Shown here: positions 33,245 to 43,986 of the stretch, one piece after another
Position numbering within the stretch: position 1 is the first letter of the stretch
Layout: every line of letters begins with the position of its first letter
From: Trileptium ribeirensis
Taxonomy: Eukaryota > Nematoda > Enoplea > Enoplida > Thoracostomopsidae
DNA length: 64,000 nt
Direction of reading: 5' to 3'
NCBI GenBank assembly: GCA_030248225.1
Contig: JASANE010016117.1
Span: 1-64,000, forward strand
Made by a program: the position numbers and the translations under genes
The notes under the pieces: model-generated
What the model saw: the letters and a program-made list of their open reading frames with translations, nothing else
What the model was told of the DNA's origin: nothing
The model's database searches: none

Positions 33245-33590
33245 CAAAACTCAAATAGTGCAAAAAATCAATTTTTCAGTTTGTTGGTCACATAACTCTT
33301 CACTAGGTAGATGGATTTTCGCAAAATTTTTAGCAGAATGGAATTTAGTTGTGTAGCCATCCTGTGTTTACGCTGGTTTCCTACCTAACTTCTCATAAAG
33401 TCGGAACGAATCTGAGAATTACTGATTTTGGCCATTTGCGGTCACCCAACATTTTATGGGATCTAAAATCGAGACTATACGGGATATTTTCATCGAGAGC
33501 TACTTTTTTGTTGTTATTGTCAGAGCAGCCGTTTTGCGCTCTGAACCAAAGTTAAAAACTCCAAACACGTGCAATTATAATTTAGATGAT
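33245..33590. repeat. Dispersed repeat family S, copy 2
   Basis: Matches family S copy 1 (28.9-29.1 kb) through the CCAACATTTTA and GTCAGAGCAGCCGTTTTG blocks. Located in intron 1 of the zinc transporter, directly before family R2 sequence. Confidence 0.55.
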
Positions 33591-34170
33591 ACATGGGGTG
33601 AAATCTCTTAAATTCCGTCTGTGTGTGATCAGCCATAACTTGGGAACGACTTAACCGATTTTGACGATCTTGGGCTCTTTCGAACCAGCGTAGTCGATTT
33701 ACCGTGTACATCCCCGAGAGTTTTTAATTTGGTGTCTGGTTCCTGGGTCAGGGGTCAAAATGTGGGTTTTTTGCCCCGTTTCACCCCATTTTAGTACCCT
33801 TCACGGAAGCAAGGTCATTTTTATCTTAACTTTCGAATTTTTTTCTGGATCTTTTTATTCGTACTAGATGATAAATGCCGATGTCTCATTTTTGTTTTTC
33901 GTTTAAGGCTCCGGTTCTGGATTTATGGGGTTTTGAGGTACGTGGTATGGCGCCGCAATGGTTTCTGGACCCAAAATTTGAAAATGTTCTGACATACTGG
34001 GTGACTGAAGAGTTCGATTTGGGGGTTTTCGGGCATGGGAAACTCATTGCAGGTGCTGGTTTTACTATGCGGCCAGTGGATCCATACGGTGGTATGGCGC
34101 CCCATGGTTCGAGGTCAGAGGTCAAAATGAGGGGTTTTCACCCCATTGTAGCAAGGGCGTAGCCAGGGGG
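33590..34170. repeat. Dispersed repeat family R2, copy 1
   Basis: Shares with 51.36-51.62, 57.82-58.57 and 34.43-34.96 kb the blocks GATTTACCGTGTA(C/T)ATCCCC, CCCCATTTTAGTACCCTTCA, CGGAAGC(A/G)AGGT, CCGGTTCTGGA(G/T)TTATGG, a TATGGCGCC block and GTCAAAATG(A/T)GGG. Blocks recur about 300 bp apart, so the family may be built of tandem units. Noncoding as far as I can tell, although GC-richer frames open by chance. Confidence 0.65.
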
Positions 34171-34429
34171 GGTTGCGGGGCCGCGACCCCCTTTTGGTTC
34201 GACCACAAACAAAATTTTTTTGAGTGGTTCCGGTTGAAAATTATATCGAAAATTGTCCTAAAACTATCCTCTCTCGCACTAGAAAACAACAACTAGCCTC
34301 TCTCCCACTAGTAAACAATTATTTTCAACCGTATTGTTGACCAAACTTCACATTTTTGTATAAAAATTCGCTATTTTGGCAACAGTTGCATTTTTACTTG
34401 TTTATGGCGTTATTTACTTGTTTTTTCTT

Positions 34430-34960
34430 TGGTTTGTTTTATTTCATAGTAAAATGATAAATGCTGATGCTTATTTTTGTTTTTTGATTAAGGTTTCGGT
34501 TCGGTTTTATTTCGAATTTTGGTTCCTCGACCCAAAATTCGAAAATTTGTTGTGACGTCCTTGGCGGCTGAAAAGTTTTATTTGGGGTTTTCGGGCATGG
34601 CAATCTCAGTGTTGGTGTTGATTTAGCTTTGCGATCCATGATTCTATAGGTACGAGTTTATGGCGCCGCTATTTTACTGTTACGTCCTGTTACGTTGCTG
34701 ATGGCTTGCAGTTGGGGGTTTTGGGGCATGGGAAACTTATTGCCGGTGGTTTTGTTCTAACTTGTACGGTATTTTGTGATATCCACATATAGCATATCGA
34801 CGTATGCGTCGAGAGCTCATTGGCTGTGTACGCAAAAGGCGCAGGTGTGCATATGCTTCACTACGTTCTGCACTCTGGATAGAGTCACTAGTTAGAATGT
34901 GGATATTGTTTTCGGTATTGCTGCATGTGATAAACCCGATTATATATTCGTGTTATGCAT
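34430..34960. repeat. Dispersed repeat family R2, copy 2
   Basis: Resembles 58.08-58.57 kb: AAAATGATAAATGC(T/C)GATG, TTGGGGTTTTCGGGCATGG, and a terminal part with AGCATATC(G/A)ACGTATGC, GAGAGCT(C/G)ATTG, AAAGGCG(C/T)AGGTGTG and ACTACGTTCTGCA. The terminal part is shared closely between the two copies. Confidence 0.6.
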
Positions 34961-35557
34961 TAAATAACACAAGTGCTTGACCATGCTGCAAGGTAAAAAT
35001 CATTTGTCAAATTGGTAAGCGCAAATTAGCCGCACTAGCTCCGTGATATCCATTCTTTGTTGACTACTTTCTGGTGGTTTGAAGATGTCAGTATTCACCT
35101 GACCTCAGCGGGGCCCTGTTTCAACAATCGCATGATTTGCCAATGTGTGTATCTTTATATTTTCGGCTATTTCGTGTAGAGATATGCTAGGTTCTCTGTA
35201 TAATCCCCGATGGCGTGTATTAAATTCTCAAGCCGGCTATGTATTATAGCAACCACATCCTGTCTAAAGTTTGTGATAGAATATATGACCTCCTGTTCTG
35301 TTATGTAAACCACACATTACACTGTACACGATAATTTTAATGCTTTCAAAACTTTTTGCTTGGCAGGAGATTAAATTTTGATACAAATAGAGACAGTTGT
35401 TTTTCTATTTTTGAATGTAATGGCTCACTCCATTATTCTGATGTGATAAATGGTAACATGTATAATTCCAAAAGCGTAACTCCCGCACATAGAGTTAAAC
35501 AAATTTTATTTCAAATTTATTATATTCATGTATATACACTGAATACACTTATGTCAG
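34961..35557. other. Intron sequence, no gene seen
   Basis: End of intron 1 of the zinc transporter. No recognisable element. The open frame that begins at 35356 only becomes coding after the splice acceptor at 35556-35557. Confidence 0.4.
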
Positions 35558-35705
35558 GTAAAAAGACTATTGAAGACGTTAGTGCACATGCCAAACCATC
35601 CAGTTCGTCAGCTGAGTTATGGCCTGACGACCACGTGTTATCTTTTATGAATGATAAAACTAATTCACTCTGGGTTTACTCTATTGGGTCTACTCTACTT
35701 ATAAG
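35558..35705 (+). CDS. SLC39A7: ZIP7-like zinc transporter, exon 2 (start of first membrane segment)
   Basis: Acceptor ACACTTATGTCAG, donor AAG|GTGAGT. With the G carried from the previous exon it reads GKKTIEDVSAHAKPSSSSAE, a charged spacer, then SLWVYSIGSTLLI, which corresponds to the family segment (SLGAT-type) starting the first transmembrane helix after the luminal tail. Length 148 bp; it ends in phase 2 (AG), and the next exon supplies T to form Ser. The spacer is poorly conserved in ZIP7 proteins, so identification rests on the membrane segment and on the frame-perfect joins at both ends. Confidence 0.88.
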
Positions 35706-37035
35706 GTGAGTATAGTCGTTTATTCTTATTAGTGCTAGTGTTTAGTGCTAAAAATATTGTTTGGACAATTTTTATATAATACAATAATTTTAAGCGACAA
35801 TCTTGTAGCAAGAAGTAGGACTATGTTCGTTTTGTCTTCTAGCTTTTTAATATTCAGTTACTGTGGGTTTTGAAACACAAGTTTTGTTAATATGTTGTGA
35901 AGTTTTTGCTTAACGCTTTCCGGAATAAATTGTGTACTTAAAATCCCTAAATAATAACCAGTTTCACAACGTTGTAGAGGATTTAAAATTGCGTAACTTG
36001 TCAACCTGCAAAGCAAAATTAGTAAGAGCTGTTGTATTTTCCACCTTAAGACGTTATGTGTCGCTGTTTCGTTGTTCAAGTATATACTCTAGGATTAAGC
36101 GATGCTAATCATTGCAGCGGAAAAATAATTTTCTTTCTTTAGGGAATTTTCTAAAAATTGCAGACTCTAATCTTATGTGATAAAACTTAAATTTCAATTC
36201 AAAAATTACGACAATTTCTGTGTGTTTTCTTCTTATAGCATAGCAAATTTGTAGCTATTACGATATTGAAATTGTCTACATTCCACACGTGATAATATTG
36301 TTACGGGGTGCCATAATATGATCTCAGTCACATAGGTATCCATATCGATAGGCGTTGGGGATTACCTCCTGTGTTGACACGCGAAAAATCCTAGCTAAAT
36401 TGCAAAAATTTTGTAGAAACTGGGGAAAACTATAAAAAAGTGAGAGTCCGGTAAAAATTTTTGGTTATCAGTCCTGGTCTAACCCCCCCCCCCCCCCCCG
36501 ATTAAACTATCTACCACCGTAAGCGGACAGATCCTGGGTACCTAATGGGTAGGTCCATCGAGTATGACTGAATGTAAACGCATAGATGGTGTTCATTTTA
36601 CAGTGACCTGGCTCAAACTAGGATTAATATACAGAAAAATAGAAAAAGTTTTTGCTTAACAAGTGGAAACTTTTGAAGATGGCAGACTGTTAGACTTATC
36701 CCAGTTAAACGGTTTAGGCTAAGTGGACATTTCAGTGGCGTATTACATCTCGTCGATTATTGCTTCTAACCCTCGTACTGATTGCCGTTGCCAGAGTTCC
36801 GCTACAGGGTGTAGGGAGCTGACGCCTCATGTCTGGTCGCTGACCCCTACTGGCCACCTCCCTCCTCGAAAGCTTGACCCTTATAATTATTAATTTGGTC
36901 CCCGAGAATTTTTTATATCCGTCCAACTTAAGGGATGCAATTTATCGAATTTTGACATTTGTTGCCCATTTCACTCGAAGAATGCAACACCTATATAAAA
37001 CCACATGTTAATATGTACATAATTATACACAACAC
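35706..37035. other. Intron 2 sequence with poly-C tract
   Basis: No gene. A run of 17 C residues at 36483-36499 follows a segment (36.36-36.48 kb) with GCTAAATTGCAAAAATTTTG and GGGGAAAACTATAAAAAAG. That segment resembles 62.87-62.95 kb and 31.73-31.83 kb, so it is probably a small dispersed repeat. A short minus-strand frame at 36732-36926 has no known motif. Confidence 0.45.
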
Positions 37036-38136
37036 CAACGATTAACCGGAATTCCGGTTCCGCGAAAATCGTGTACCAGTTACGGTTCCGGCAAAGGGCA
37101 AAAACCATACCGGAACCGGAATTCCTGCTTAAAGATTGTGTTTGAAATTTTCAACATTTTTGCTTCATCTGTGGTCCTAACATGTGTAATATATACCATG
37201 ATCAAGTTCCAATACAACCAAACAAAACAAGATTAATTCAGCAATTTGCCGTGTGAAACGTAAGTAGGGCACATAATTTTAGTAGGAGTTTTTCATCTTA
37301 ACCTGCAGGGGTTTGTCAAAACAAAGCCAGGTCGATGCTTGTAGCAGCTATTCTACACATTCCGAAGTCTGGGGGTATGTTAAAATTAAACCGTCCAACT
37401 AGGTAACAGAGTATGGATTATGTAGAAGTACTTAGCGTAAGCTTGGCTGACATAAATTGCGTCAAGCACCTGCCAGTGCGTTTGTAAACTTTATAAATCA
37501 GGCTACATTAAAGTAGCCTTATCTGCAACGCAGCCAGAAACTGCTTTCTTGGCAATGACCTGTATTTGTTGAAGCTGTGTGAGCAGTATCACAGTTTGTC
37601 TCATTTATAGCATTCAGATTAAAAAGTTATCATCTAACTGACGAACACTGTTTGTACAACGCTAACCTAAACTGTGTCTCTGACCACCGACCAGAAAATT
37701 ACCTACTATTATTTTCTTTGAGAACCATATAAACCAATGATTTCAAGTTTCCTGCAAAACATGTAACATACGTATGTGTAGTAAAAGGAGGCGACTGTAG
37801 ACAAAGCGAAATCTCCATGCGTTGTAAGCACATTCAGTTTGATGCAGTATACGCAAGGGTTAGAGTGGAAGGCATTTTTGCTTCGGGTGTCCAAAAACCG
37901 ACATATTTATCAATAATTAGACATTATTACCTTACTCAGCCTGTTTTTCAGAAAGGCAATAATGCCATCGCAATACATTAAGTTTAATGTAAACGTTATT
38001 TTCAATACATTTTAACTGCACTATACCTTCATTTCTTCCTTCATCTGTTTTACTATATATATAAGTTTCGAAGACCGTGTTCCGGATCCGGTTTAAATGG
38101 ACTGTTCGGGTAAAGTCCGGTTCCGGTTATTCCCTG
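37036..38136 (-). mobile_element. hAT-like nonautonomous element, copy C
   Basis: 1101 bp, same orientation as copy B. Flanks CACAACAC (37028-37035) and CACAATAC (38137-38144) match at 7 of 8 positions: an 8-bp target-site duplication with one later change. The left terminus has mutated to CAACGATTAACCGGAATTCC; the right end reads CAGGGAATAACCGGAACCGG inward. Slightly shorter than copy B through small internal deletions. Lies in intron 2 of the zinc transporter, in reverse orientation to the gene. Confidence 0.88.
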
Positions 38137-38169
38137 CACAATACATAACATATAATATGTTACTAATAT

Positions 38170-39355
38170 ATAATTGAAAAGCCGCGAGCGAAGCGATCGG
38201 AGTTTCCATTGAGAGCGCTAAGGGTAATATCGTAAAAATCTCTTTTTGTCTGTTTCTGTCAGTATAGGTCATCTTCGGCTGGATGGATTTCGATAAATTT
38301 TTTATCCAATAGCAAAAGTTATGATGATGTAGCCTCTAGTTGAACGCGGACAGTTCCACCACATCTTCGATACCAAAATAGCAAAAACATGTTTCTTAGT
38401 TTTCTTTGCCTAATTTGGCCATACGGGTGCCAGTATTTCACAGCCCATATCTCGCGACACAAGTTTCGCATCGAAAAACCGAGACAAAATCAGTTGGCAG
38501 CCGAACCGAATCAGCTCATTGAGATCCACTACTTTGCTGACCGCGACTTTTTTTATGGGACAACTCCCTGAACCAGACTATGGCTCGTCCGATGACTCCT
38601 TGTCAGAAATACCGATTTTTTAAATTTGGGTATGTTGTTTTTTACCTAACAACGAGTGAAACAGACTGTATGTACATACTTTATTATTGATTTTGAATGT
38701 TTATATGAGATAGAACCTTTGGCATTGCTATGGACGATATATTAGGTTATCACGCATAGGCTGAATACGATGGCTTTGCTATTTAGATTCCAACTTGACT
38801 ATATTATACGTTTTTATGGGGTTTCAAGTGTTTTACGATAGACGAACCCTATTTTCAAAAAACTAGTGAGTTTTCATTTGTTTGGTTCATTTTCATTTGT
38901 TTATTGCTTGCAGTCATCAATAATAGTCTATTTGATTTTTGGTATGCTGAATACGTTGATTTTGTTGTTTAGAGTTCAGCACTAATATTTCATATCTTTT
39001 CAGTTTGTTTTTGTCAATGAACCCGATTGTCAGAATATATTCTGTCTTCCGTGCTTTGTTTAATTATTGCGTACAAGGCATTAAGAATGGTCTTTTTATA
39101 ATGTTTTAGGCATGCTGATTACGTTGGTTCGGTTATCTAGAGACTAGCACGAATACTTCCAGCGTTTTCAGTTGTTTTCGATGGGTTTAGGGTGGACGAG
39201 GTTCTACGGGTTTCAGTGGCTCAGGGTTACAGAGGTATTAGTGTAGTGTATACATCAAATACAACGTATATGACAAGGTGATTTCACAAAATTACCATTT
39301 GATGAAATCACGCTCACTCCGTTTCACCCTCGCTTGCGAGTTAAAAGTATAACAT
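38170..39355. repeat. Dispersed repeat family P, copy 2
   Basis: The most complete copy of family P. The left end reads AGCCGCGAGCGAAGCGATCGG and the right end CGCTCACTCCGTTTCACCCT then CGCTTGCGAG. The GCGAGCGAAGCG-type strings at both ends could be very imperfect inverted termini. Contains the GACTTTTTTTATGGGACAAC and GCTGAATACG(A/T)TG blocks. Begins 33 bp right of hAT copy C. Confidence 0.65.
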
Positions 39356-40339
39356 AGAAAATTTGCCCCTATTGACCTTCTCCCTCGCTTTTTCCCCACA
39401 CTTTGGGTCAGACGTTACCCCGCGATCTCCCCGTATTGCCCGAAGCATGCCGGAACACCGAGGTGGTAAGATTGCGTATAAATTAAGCTGACAATAATAT
39501 TAAAAAAAATTTTTTTATCGAGTGGTTCAACAAATTTTGTTACGGTAACGCCAGCTTTGTACTTGAACCCATCTAAATAATTTTGATCGTAGGTACACTA
39601 TGAACGGTCACATAAATTATATATATCTAGTATTGCTTGCGAGGCACGTTAGTGGAATTCGTATATGTGGCTTTTTCATGTACTGACAATTTTTACCAGC
39701 GTTTCAATGCAAACCTGTATATTTGGCAATAAATTGCATCAAAATGGGACCAAAATGTCTCTAGTCTATATACTAATGACGATTTTGTTTTGCTGATGCT
39801 CCGCTTGCGATGTAACACATTCAGTATATAAGGAAAATAGTTGACAATTTTGGCTTCTCCAAAGTGAGGGCTGGCATTTTGCGGTTCTACCTGTCAAACA
39901 ACTAGCGCCCACGGTTGCGGCTGCCTGGCAAAATTTTGGCTCGCTTGGCGAAATTTTCGGATTCCGTCGCCAAAACACTCTCCAGTTAACATAACGAATT
40001 GACATAATTTTTTTACAAATATCCCTTTCTGAAATTAAAAATTTGACTAATTTCAACAAAAAAATTGGTTGAAAAGTATCTTGTAACTTCAGTAAAGACG
40101 GTTTTGCACCGTTTCTTGCCTATTTATTATCAATTCTAGCGTTCTTCGCTAAAAAGATTAAATTTTGAAAAGTTATAAACTTTGGCCCCCAGTTTAAACC
40201 AGAGGTTCCCTGGAAACATTCAGCACTCCCCAGTTTCAAACCAGGACCCCCGACAAAATTTTCAGTGAATGAAGAAGCCAGAAATTAATACATGTCTTAT
40301 AGTAATTGATACAAAATGAATCATATTAATAGTAATTGA
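39356..40339. other. Intron 2 sequence, no gene seen
   Basis: AT-rich, with a moderately GC-rich pocket at 39.85-39.97 kb whose minus-strand frame has no recognised motif. No element termini identified. Confidence 0.35.
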
Positions 40340-41095
40340 ACCTACTGAATCTGTTGGAATTGTTTTTGGCTCTGATGTTCCGGTAAGGATATACAGGGGG
40401 TCAGGATACCCTCCGGAGGTGCCCCTGTAATATGACCCTTAGGGGTCCAATAGTCGATAAAAACAGTTCGTCCCATATATGGTAATTTGATCGGGTGAAA
40501 CCATTGGAATGGCTCTTTTTGGCCTTTGACGTTCCGGTAAGGATATATAGGGGTCAGTGTACCCTCCGAAGGCACCCCTATAATAAGACCCTCAGGGGTC
40601 CTAAAATAAAAAATGCAGTTAGTCTCATATAAGGTATTTCACCTGCTAAACCCATTTGAATGATTCTTTTTGACCTCTGAGGTTCCGGTAGGAAGATATA
40701 GGAGTCAGATCACCCTCCGAAGGGTACCCCTACAATATGAACTTTAGAGGTGCAATAGTCCAAAAATGAAGTTAGTTTCCTATATGCTAATTTGACCTTG
40801 TGAAATCATTAAAATGTCTGGATTTGGCTTTTGAGACTCCGATAAGAAGATATAGGTGTCAGGGTACCCTTCGAAGGCACCCCTATAATAAGACACACAG
40901 CGGTTGAAAAATCAAAAACGTGAAGTTAGTCTCATATAAAGTAATTTGACGCCCTGAGTCTACTGAAGTGGTTAATTTTCGAGGTTTCGGTAAGGAGTTA
41001 AGGGAGTTAGAGCACCGTAGGATTGCCACTGCTATACGAGCTTCAGATGCACAGAAATCGGAAAAAAACGAAGTAGGTTAATATGAGGTAATTTC
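40340..41095. repeat. Satellite of about 150-bp units, roughly five copies
   Basis: The landmark TTCCGGTAAGGATATA and variants occur at about 40378, 40532, 40682, 40837 and 40985, spaced 148-155 bp. Each unit contains a CACCCTCCGAAGG..ACCCCTATAATA-like core, then an (A)GTTAGTC(T)CATATA string and a TTTGA..TGAAACC string. Similarity decays toward the right. An old, short satellite array within intron 2; the units do not encode protein. Confidence 0.85.
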
Positions 41096-41472
41096 CTTAG
41101 TGGCGTGTTACCACGGGATCCCGCCTATTTGAGGTTAATGCGAACTTGTACGTAATTTATAAACAATTTACCTTCCGAATGAAAATTTGCTAAAAAAGTG
41201 TTTGTCAGAAGCGTTCCAATACTAAGTGAGGGAAGCGAACAATTTTTAGGGTTCACGGAACCAGGGAGCTCAAAATTTTGCGAGGGTGTACTAAAGGGCA
41301 CCATGAAAAATGCGAAAGGGCCTTCTTTCCTTCCTGTAAGGTAGGGGGCAAGTAATATCTTAGTACGTCTTTATATCGCTAGACGGGCGATTGATCTTAA
41401 GGTGGACTGGTAACAGAGGTTGATTAGATGTTTTAAGCTACTTCTCACTTCTTTAACTTTTAAAAGTAGTAT
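41096..41472. other. Intron 2 sequence, no gene seen
   Basis: Unremarkable AT-rich sequence between the satellite and the 126-bp duplication. Confidence 0.35.
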
Positions 41473-41820
41473 TAAACGACCATTATAGGGTTTTTTGGGT
41501 CGAAGAATTCAAATATAATAATTTTTCCAATGATAAAGCCCTATGCAATGTAGTTACAAGAACATAAAATTGAGTACATTCGTAATGCTACTGCCCAAGC
41601 TCCGCTCACAAATATAGTTCCACTACCGACTAGTAGTAAATTATATAATGTCAATTTTGGTAAATCGATACCCGTTTTTGAACAAGAACATAAAATTGAG
41701 TACATTCGTAATGCTACTGCCCAAGCTCCGCTCACAAATGTAGTTCCACTACCGACTAGTAGTAAATTATATAATGTCAATTTTGGTAAATCGATACCCG
41801 TTTTTGAAAGGTGCACCGAA
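41473..41820 (-). repeat. Repeat with 126-bp tandem duplication and open minus-strand frame
   Basis: 41557-41682 and 41683-41808 are near-identical direct units of 126 bp (42 codons). On the minus strand both are open in the same frame (each includes SKTGIDLPKLTLYNLLLVGS and ends in RMYSILCSC), and the downstream unit finishes NYIA-stop. A partial copy of the same repeat occurs at 59.17-59.33 kb with two substitutions in that frame, both synonymous (GCA to GCT, GTA to GTG). I do not recognise the peptide, which is hydrophobic. It may be the C-terminus of a mobile-element protein. Located in intron 2. Confidence 0.7.
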
Positions 41821-41912
41821 ACCGCAGAGCTGTGAATAAATATTACATGGGGTTTGTATTTTACTTATTATTTATATATACCTATTTCAATATTTTGCGT
41901 TTATTGTTTTAG

Positions 41913-42010
41913 TGCTGCTCCTTTCTTTATTCTCTTTTTTATTCCAATCGATTCTCGTGCGGCGGCTCATGAGAACAAACTGAAGGTATTGCTCAGCTTT
42001 GCATCGGGAG
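41913..42010 (+). CDS. SLC39A7: ZIP7-like zinc transporter, exon 3
   Basis: Acceptor TTTATTGTTTTAG, donor GGGAG|GTACGT. The T completing Ser is followed by [13 protein letters not shown], which finishes transmembrane helix 1 (the SAAPF..L..IP block of ZIP7), then a short hydrophilic linker SRAAAHENK, then [10 protein letters not shown], the start of helix 2. The last base G joins GA of the next exon to give the second Gly of FASGG. Length 98 bp. The protein match is strong and continuous across both splice sites, so this exon is very secure despite its small size. Confidence 0.93.
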
Positions 42011-42080
42011 GTACGTCTTAATAATTGGACGTTAAGGTATTGAAAATTTGGCATAATCGTTGTAACCAAAAATTAATATA

Positions 42081-42269
42081 GGTGCAGTCACGGACAAAAA
42101 TAAGGTTCGATTATAAACGAACGTTGCAACGGTCGTTTGTGTTTACATTCATTCGTAAACAAACGCGCAAAAAACGTGTAAAATCCTTTAACGCTTACGC
42201 TGGTTTGTAAACGAACGTTCTAACGTTTGTTCGTCGTTTTTATGCACTTATTTTTGACCGTGGTTGTAC
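42081..42269. mobile_element. Small MITE with Tc1/mariner-like ends
   Basis: About 189 bp. The left end TGCAGTCACGGACAAAAATA and the right end, read inward, TACAACCACGGTCAAAAATA form an imperfect inverted repeat of about 20 bp. The interior contains AAACGAACGTT-type direct and inverted strings. CAGT-type ends followed by AAAAATAAG suggest a Tc1/mariner-related MITE, but a TA duplication is not clean. A possible relative lies at 63.82-63.93 kb. Intron 3 of the zinc transporter. Confidence 0.6.
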
Positions 42270-43089
42270 TTCAGTCCGGGTCTTGCACCATAGGATAATC
42301 TTCTTTGTATCTTGAATGATCCATTAAAAGCGAATGATCCATTAAAAGCGGGATTCGCCTAACGTAGCAGAAAATGTGATGTTTTTAACCTATAGACTGA
42401 AATTATTAAAGTTAATATTAGTTGCCCATAAACGTTCATCTAAAAAGCAATCTGATTTTGTTGGTATCAAACAGATGCCGGCAATATTTTTCAGGGTATA
42501 AATTGCTTTTTTGGCAACAGTTGTGTGATTGAATTTATTTTGTTCTGAAAAATTAATTTTGTGCAATTAAGAATGTGCGTACTACCGCGAAAACGAGTTG
42601 AAAGTATTGTACGGAAGCGATCGACTAAATAGTGGCTCTTTGATCATGCATTCTCCTACCCATATTTTTGGTATATGTCGGTAGAGTTACAGTTTTTGTC
42701 GGAAATACGAACGCTGTCGTGAAAATGTAACTAAGAGGAGCGTTTTTATGGGTACTTTATAGTATACATTTCTGTTAATTTGTGGAACATGCTGCGTAAC
42801 TGTTAATGACTACCAATTTTATTTTTATGCATCTAAGGATTTTGTTCACCTTGAAGTGGATTTGTGAAACCTTAATTAAATTTTTAGGTCAGTGTTCTAA
42901 AAAGAGGAGTCATATGGGTTATAGGGACCGTCCCTGTAATTCACCGAAAATCCTGATAGTTCAACGTCATTAGATAACGATATGTATACTATTAATAATT
43001 TTGTATCAACTATTCTCGATGATATGGCGGAGGGAAGAAGAAAAAATTGATTCGACATTTTCTTTACTTTGAATGGATTAATGCTTGGT
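42270..43089. other. Intron 3 sequence, no gene seen
   Basis: AT-rich with no long frame. A tandem GCGAATGATCCATTAAAA pair lies at about 42321-42350. Nothing else recognised. Confidence 0.35.
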
Positions 43090-43320
43090 TTAGGCCGCGT
43101 TCACATTGCTTCCAAACCGATCCAAAGTATGTCCACATTACATCCGGTCCGACACGAGAAATTTTATTAGTTATAGTTTACATGTATATGTAGTTTTTTC
43201 ACGCTACATCATCAGATTCGGTCCGAAAAATTGCGCATGCGGTTTCGGATCGGAAGTAGTGTGGATATAAAATACACGTGCAATTTGGATCGGGTCGGAC
43301 ACAATGCGAGCAAGCCCTAA
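43090..43320. mobile_element. MITE of 231 bp with long imperfect inverted repeats
   Basis: TTAGGCCGCGTTCACATTGC, followed by CCGATCCAAA, at the left is mirrored by TTTGGATCGG ... CAATGCGAGCAAGCCCTAA at the right. The inverted repeats are about 37 bp with roughly two thirds identity. The interior also contains a self-complementary GGTCCGA-rich portion. The superfamily is uncertain (PIF/Harbinger-like TTA/TAA edges are possible). It ends only 20 bp before the left end of the pogo-like transposon. Confidence 0.65.
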
Positions 43321-43350
43321 GAGTTGTTAGTTTTTCATTACGGTCAAACC

Positions 43351-43806
43351 GGGTGAGTCCGACAGTGCAGGGTGAATGCGACACTTTCAGTGTAGCCCTG
43401 TCTAGTAAGCTGAATCTGACCGAATAAAGGCTTCACAAGCCGTCTGAGACTTTATAGCTTATTTGAGAGACTCTTTATTCTTTTCGCGACAATAATTACC
43501 ACTTTCCTTTGTGTAGTTTCTGACGCCAACCCATTAAAAGCAGCAATTGGTTTTACTGTCGAAACAGTACCTTGCGAAAAGTTCTGGTATGATCGATATG
43601 GCAGTACAATTTGAAAAAGGTGTTTTGCATTTTAAAATAATTATTTCCAAGTATATTCAACGCCTCTTGGAAAGCAAATACATCAAAGCGTTATTGACTC
43701 GTATTGACTGTCATATTCACCCTGAAAGCTAGAAGCAAAAAATTTCGAACGTTTGAATATTTCCCACGGTACGGGTGAATCCGACAGTCGACTGTCGTAA
43801 TCACCC
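43351..43806. promoter_or_regulatory. Left iteron cluster of pogo-like element (five sites)
   Basis: Five copies of GGGTGAATNCGACAGT: plus orientation at 43351, 43370 and 43773; minus orientation at 43707-43722 and 43791-43806. The last two form a head-to-head pair joined by CG (43773-43806). They are probably transposase-binding sites, by analogy with subterminal sites in other transposons; the binding itself is inferred. The promoter of the transposase gene must lie within or just after this region. Confidence 0.75.
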
Positions 43807-43986
43807 TGTAAGAGTGAGTTAGCAAGCTCTAATATGGTTGCCTTGTGTGCATAAGCATGTATAAATCAATAAGCATAAATCACCTGCGAAGATCTGTGAT
43901 TACATACACATATATGTACTGTTTATTTAATAACTGTTTTCAGGTATTTAAATGATTTTGGTGATACTACGTATTAGTGCTACATC

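Noticed and set aside
34423..34640. Proteins in the R2 repeats (33.9-34.6 kb)
   Set aside because: Frames on both strands are open because the unit is GC-richer, but they are not maintained between R2 copies.
35356..35557. Coding upstream part of the frame containing transporter exon 2
   Set aside because: The open frame extends left by chance; the splice acceptor at 35557 gives a frame-perfect join to the His-rich exon and the upstream residues have no ZIP similarity.
43547..43732. Additional 5' exon of the pogo-like transposase
   Set aside because: The frame has no motif, overlaps an iteron, and lacks a donor leading in frame to the transposase ATG.
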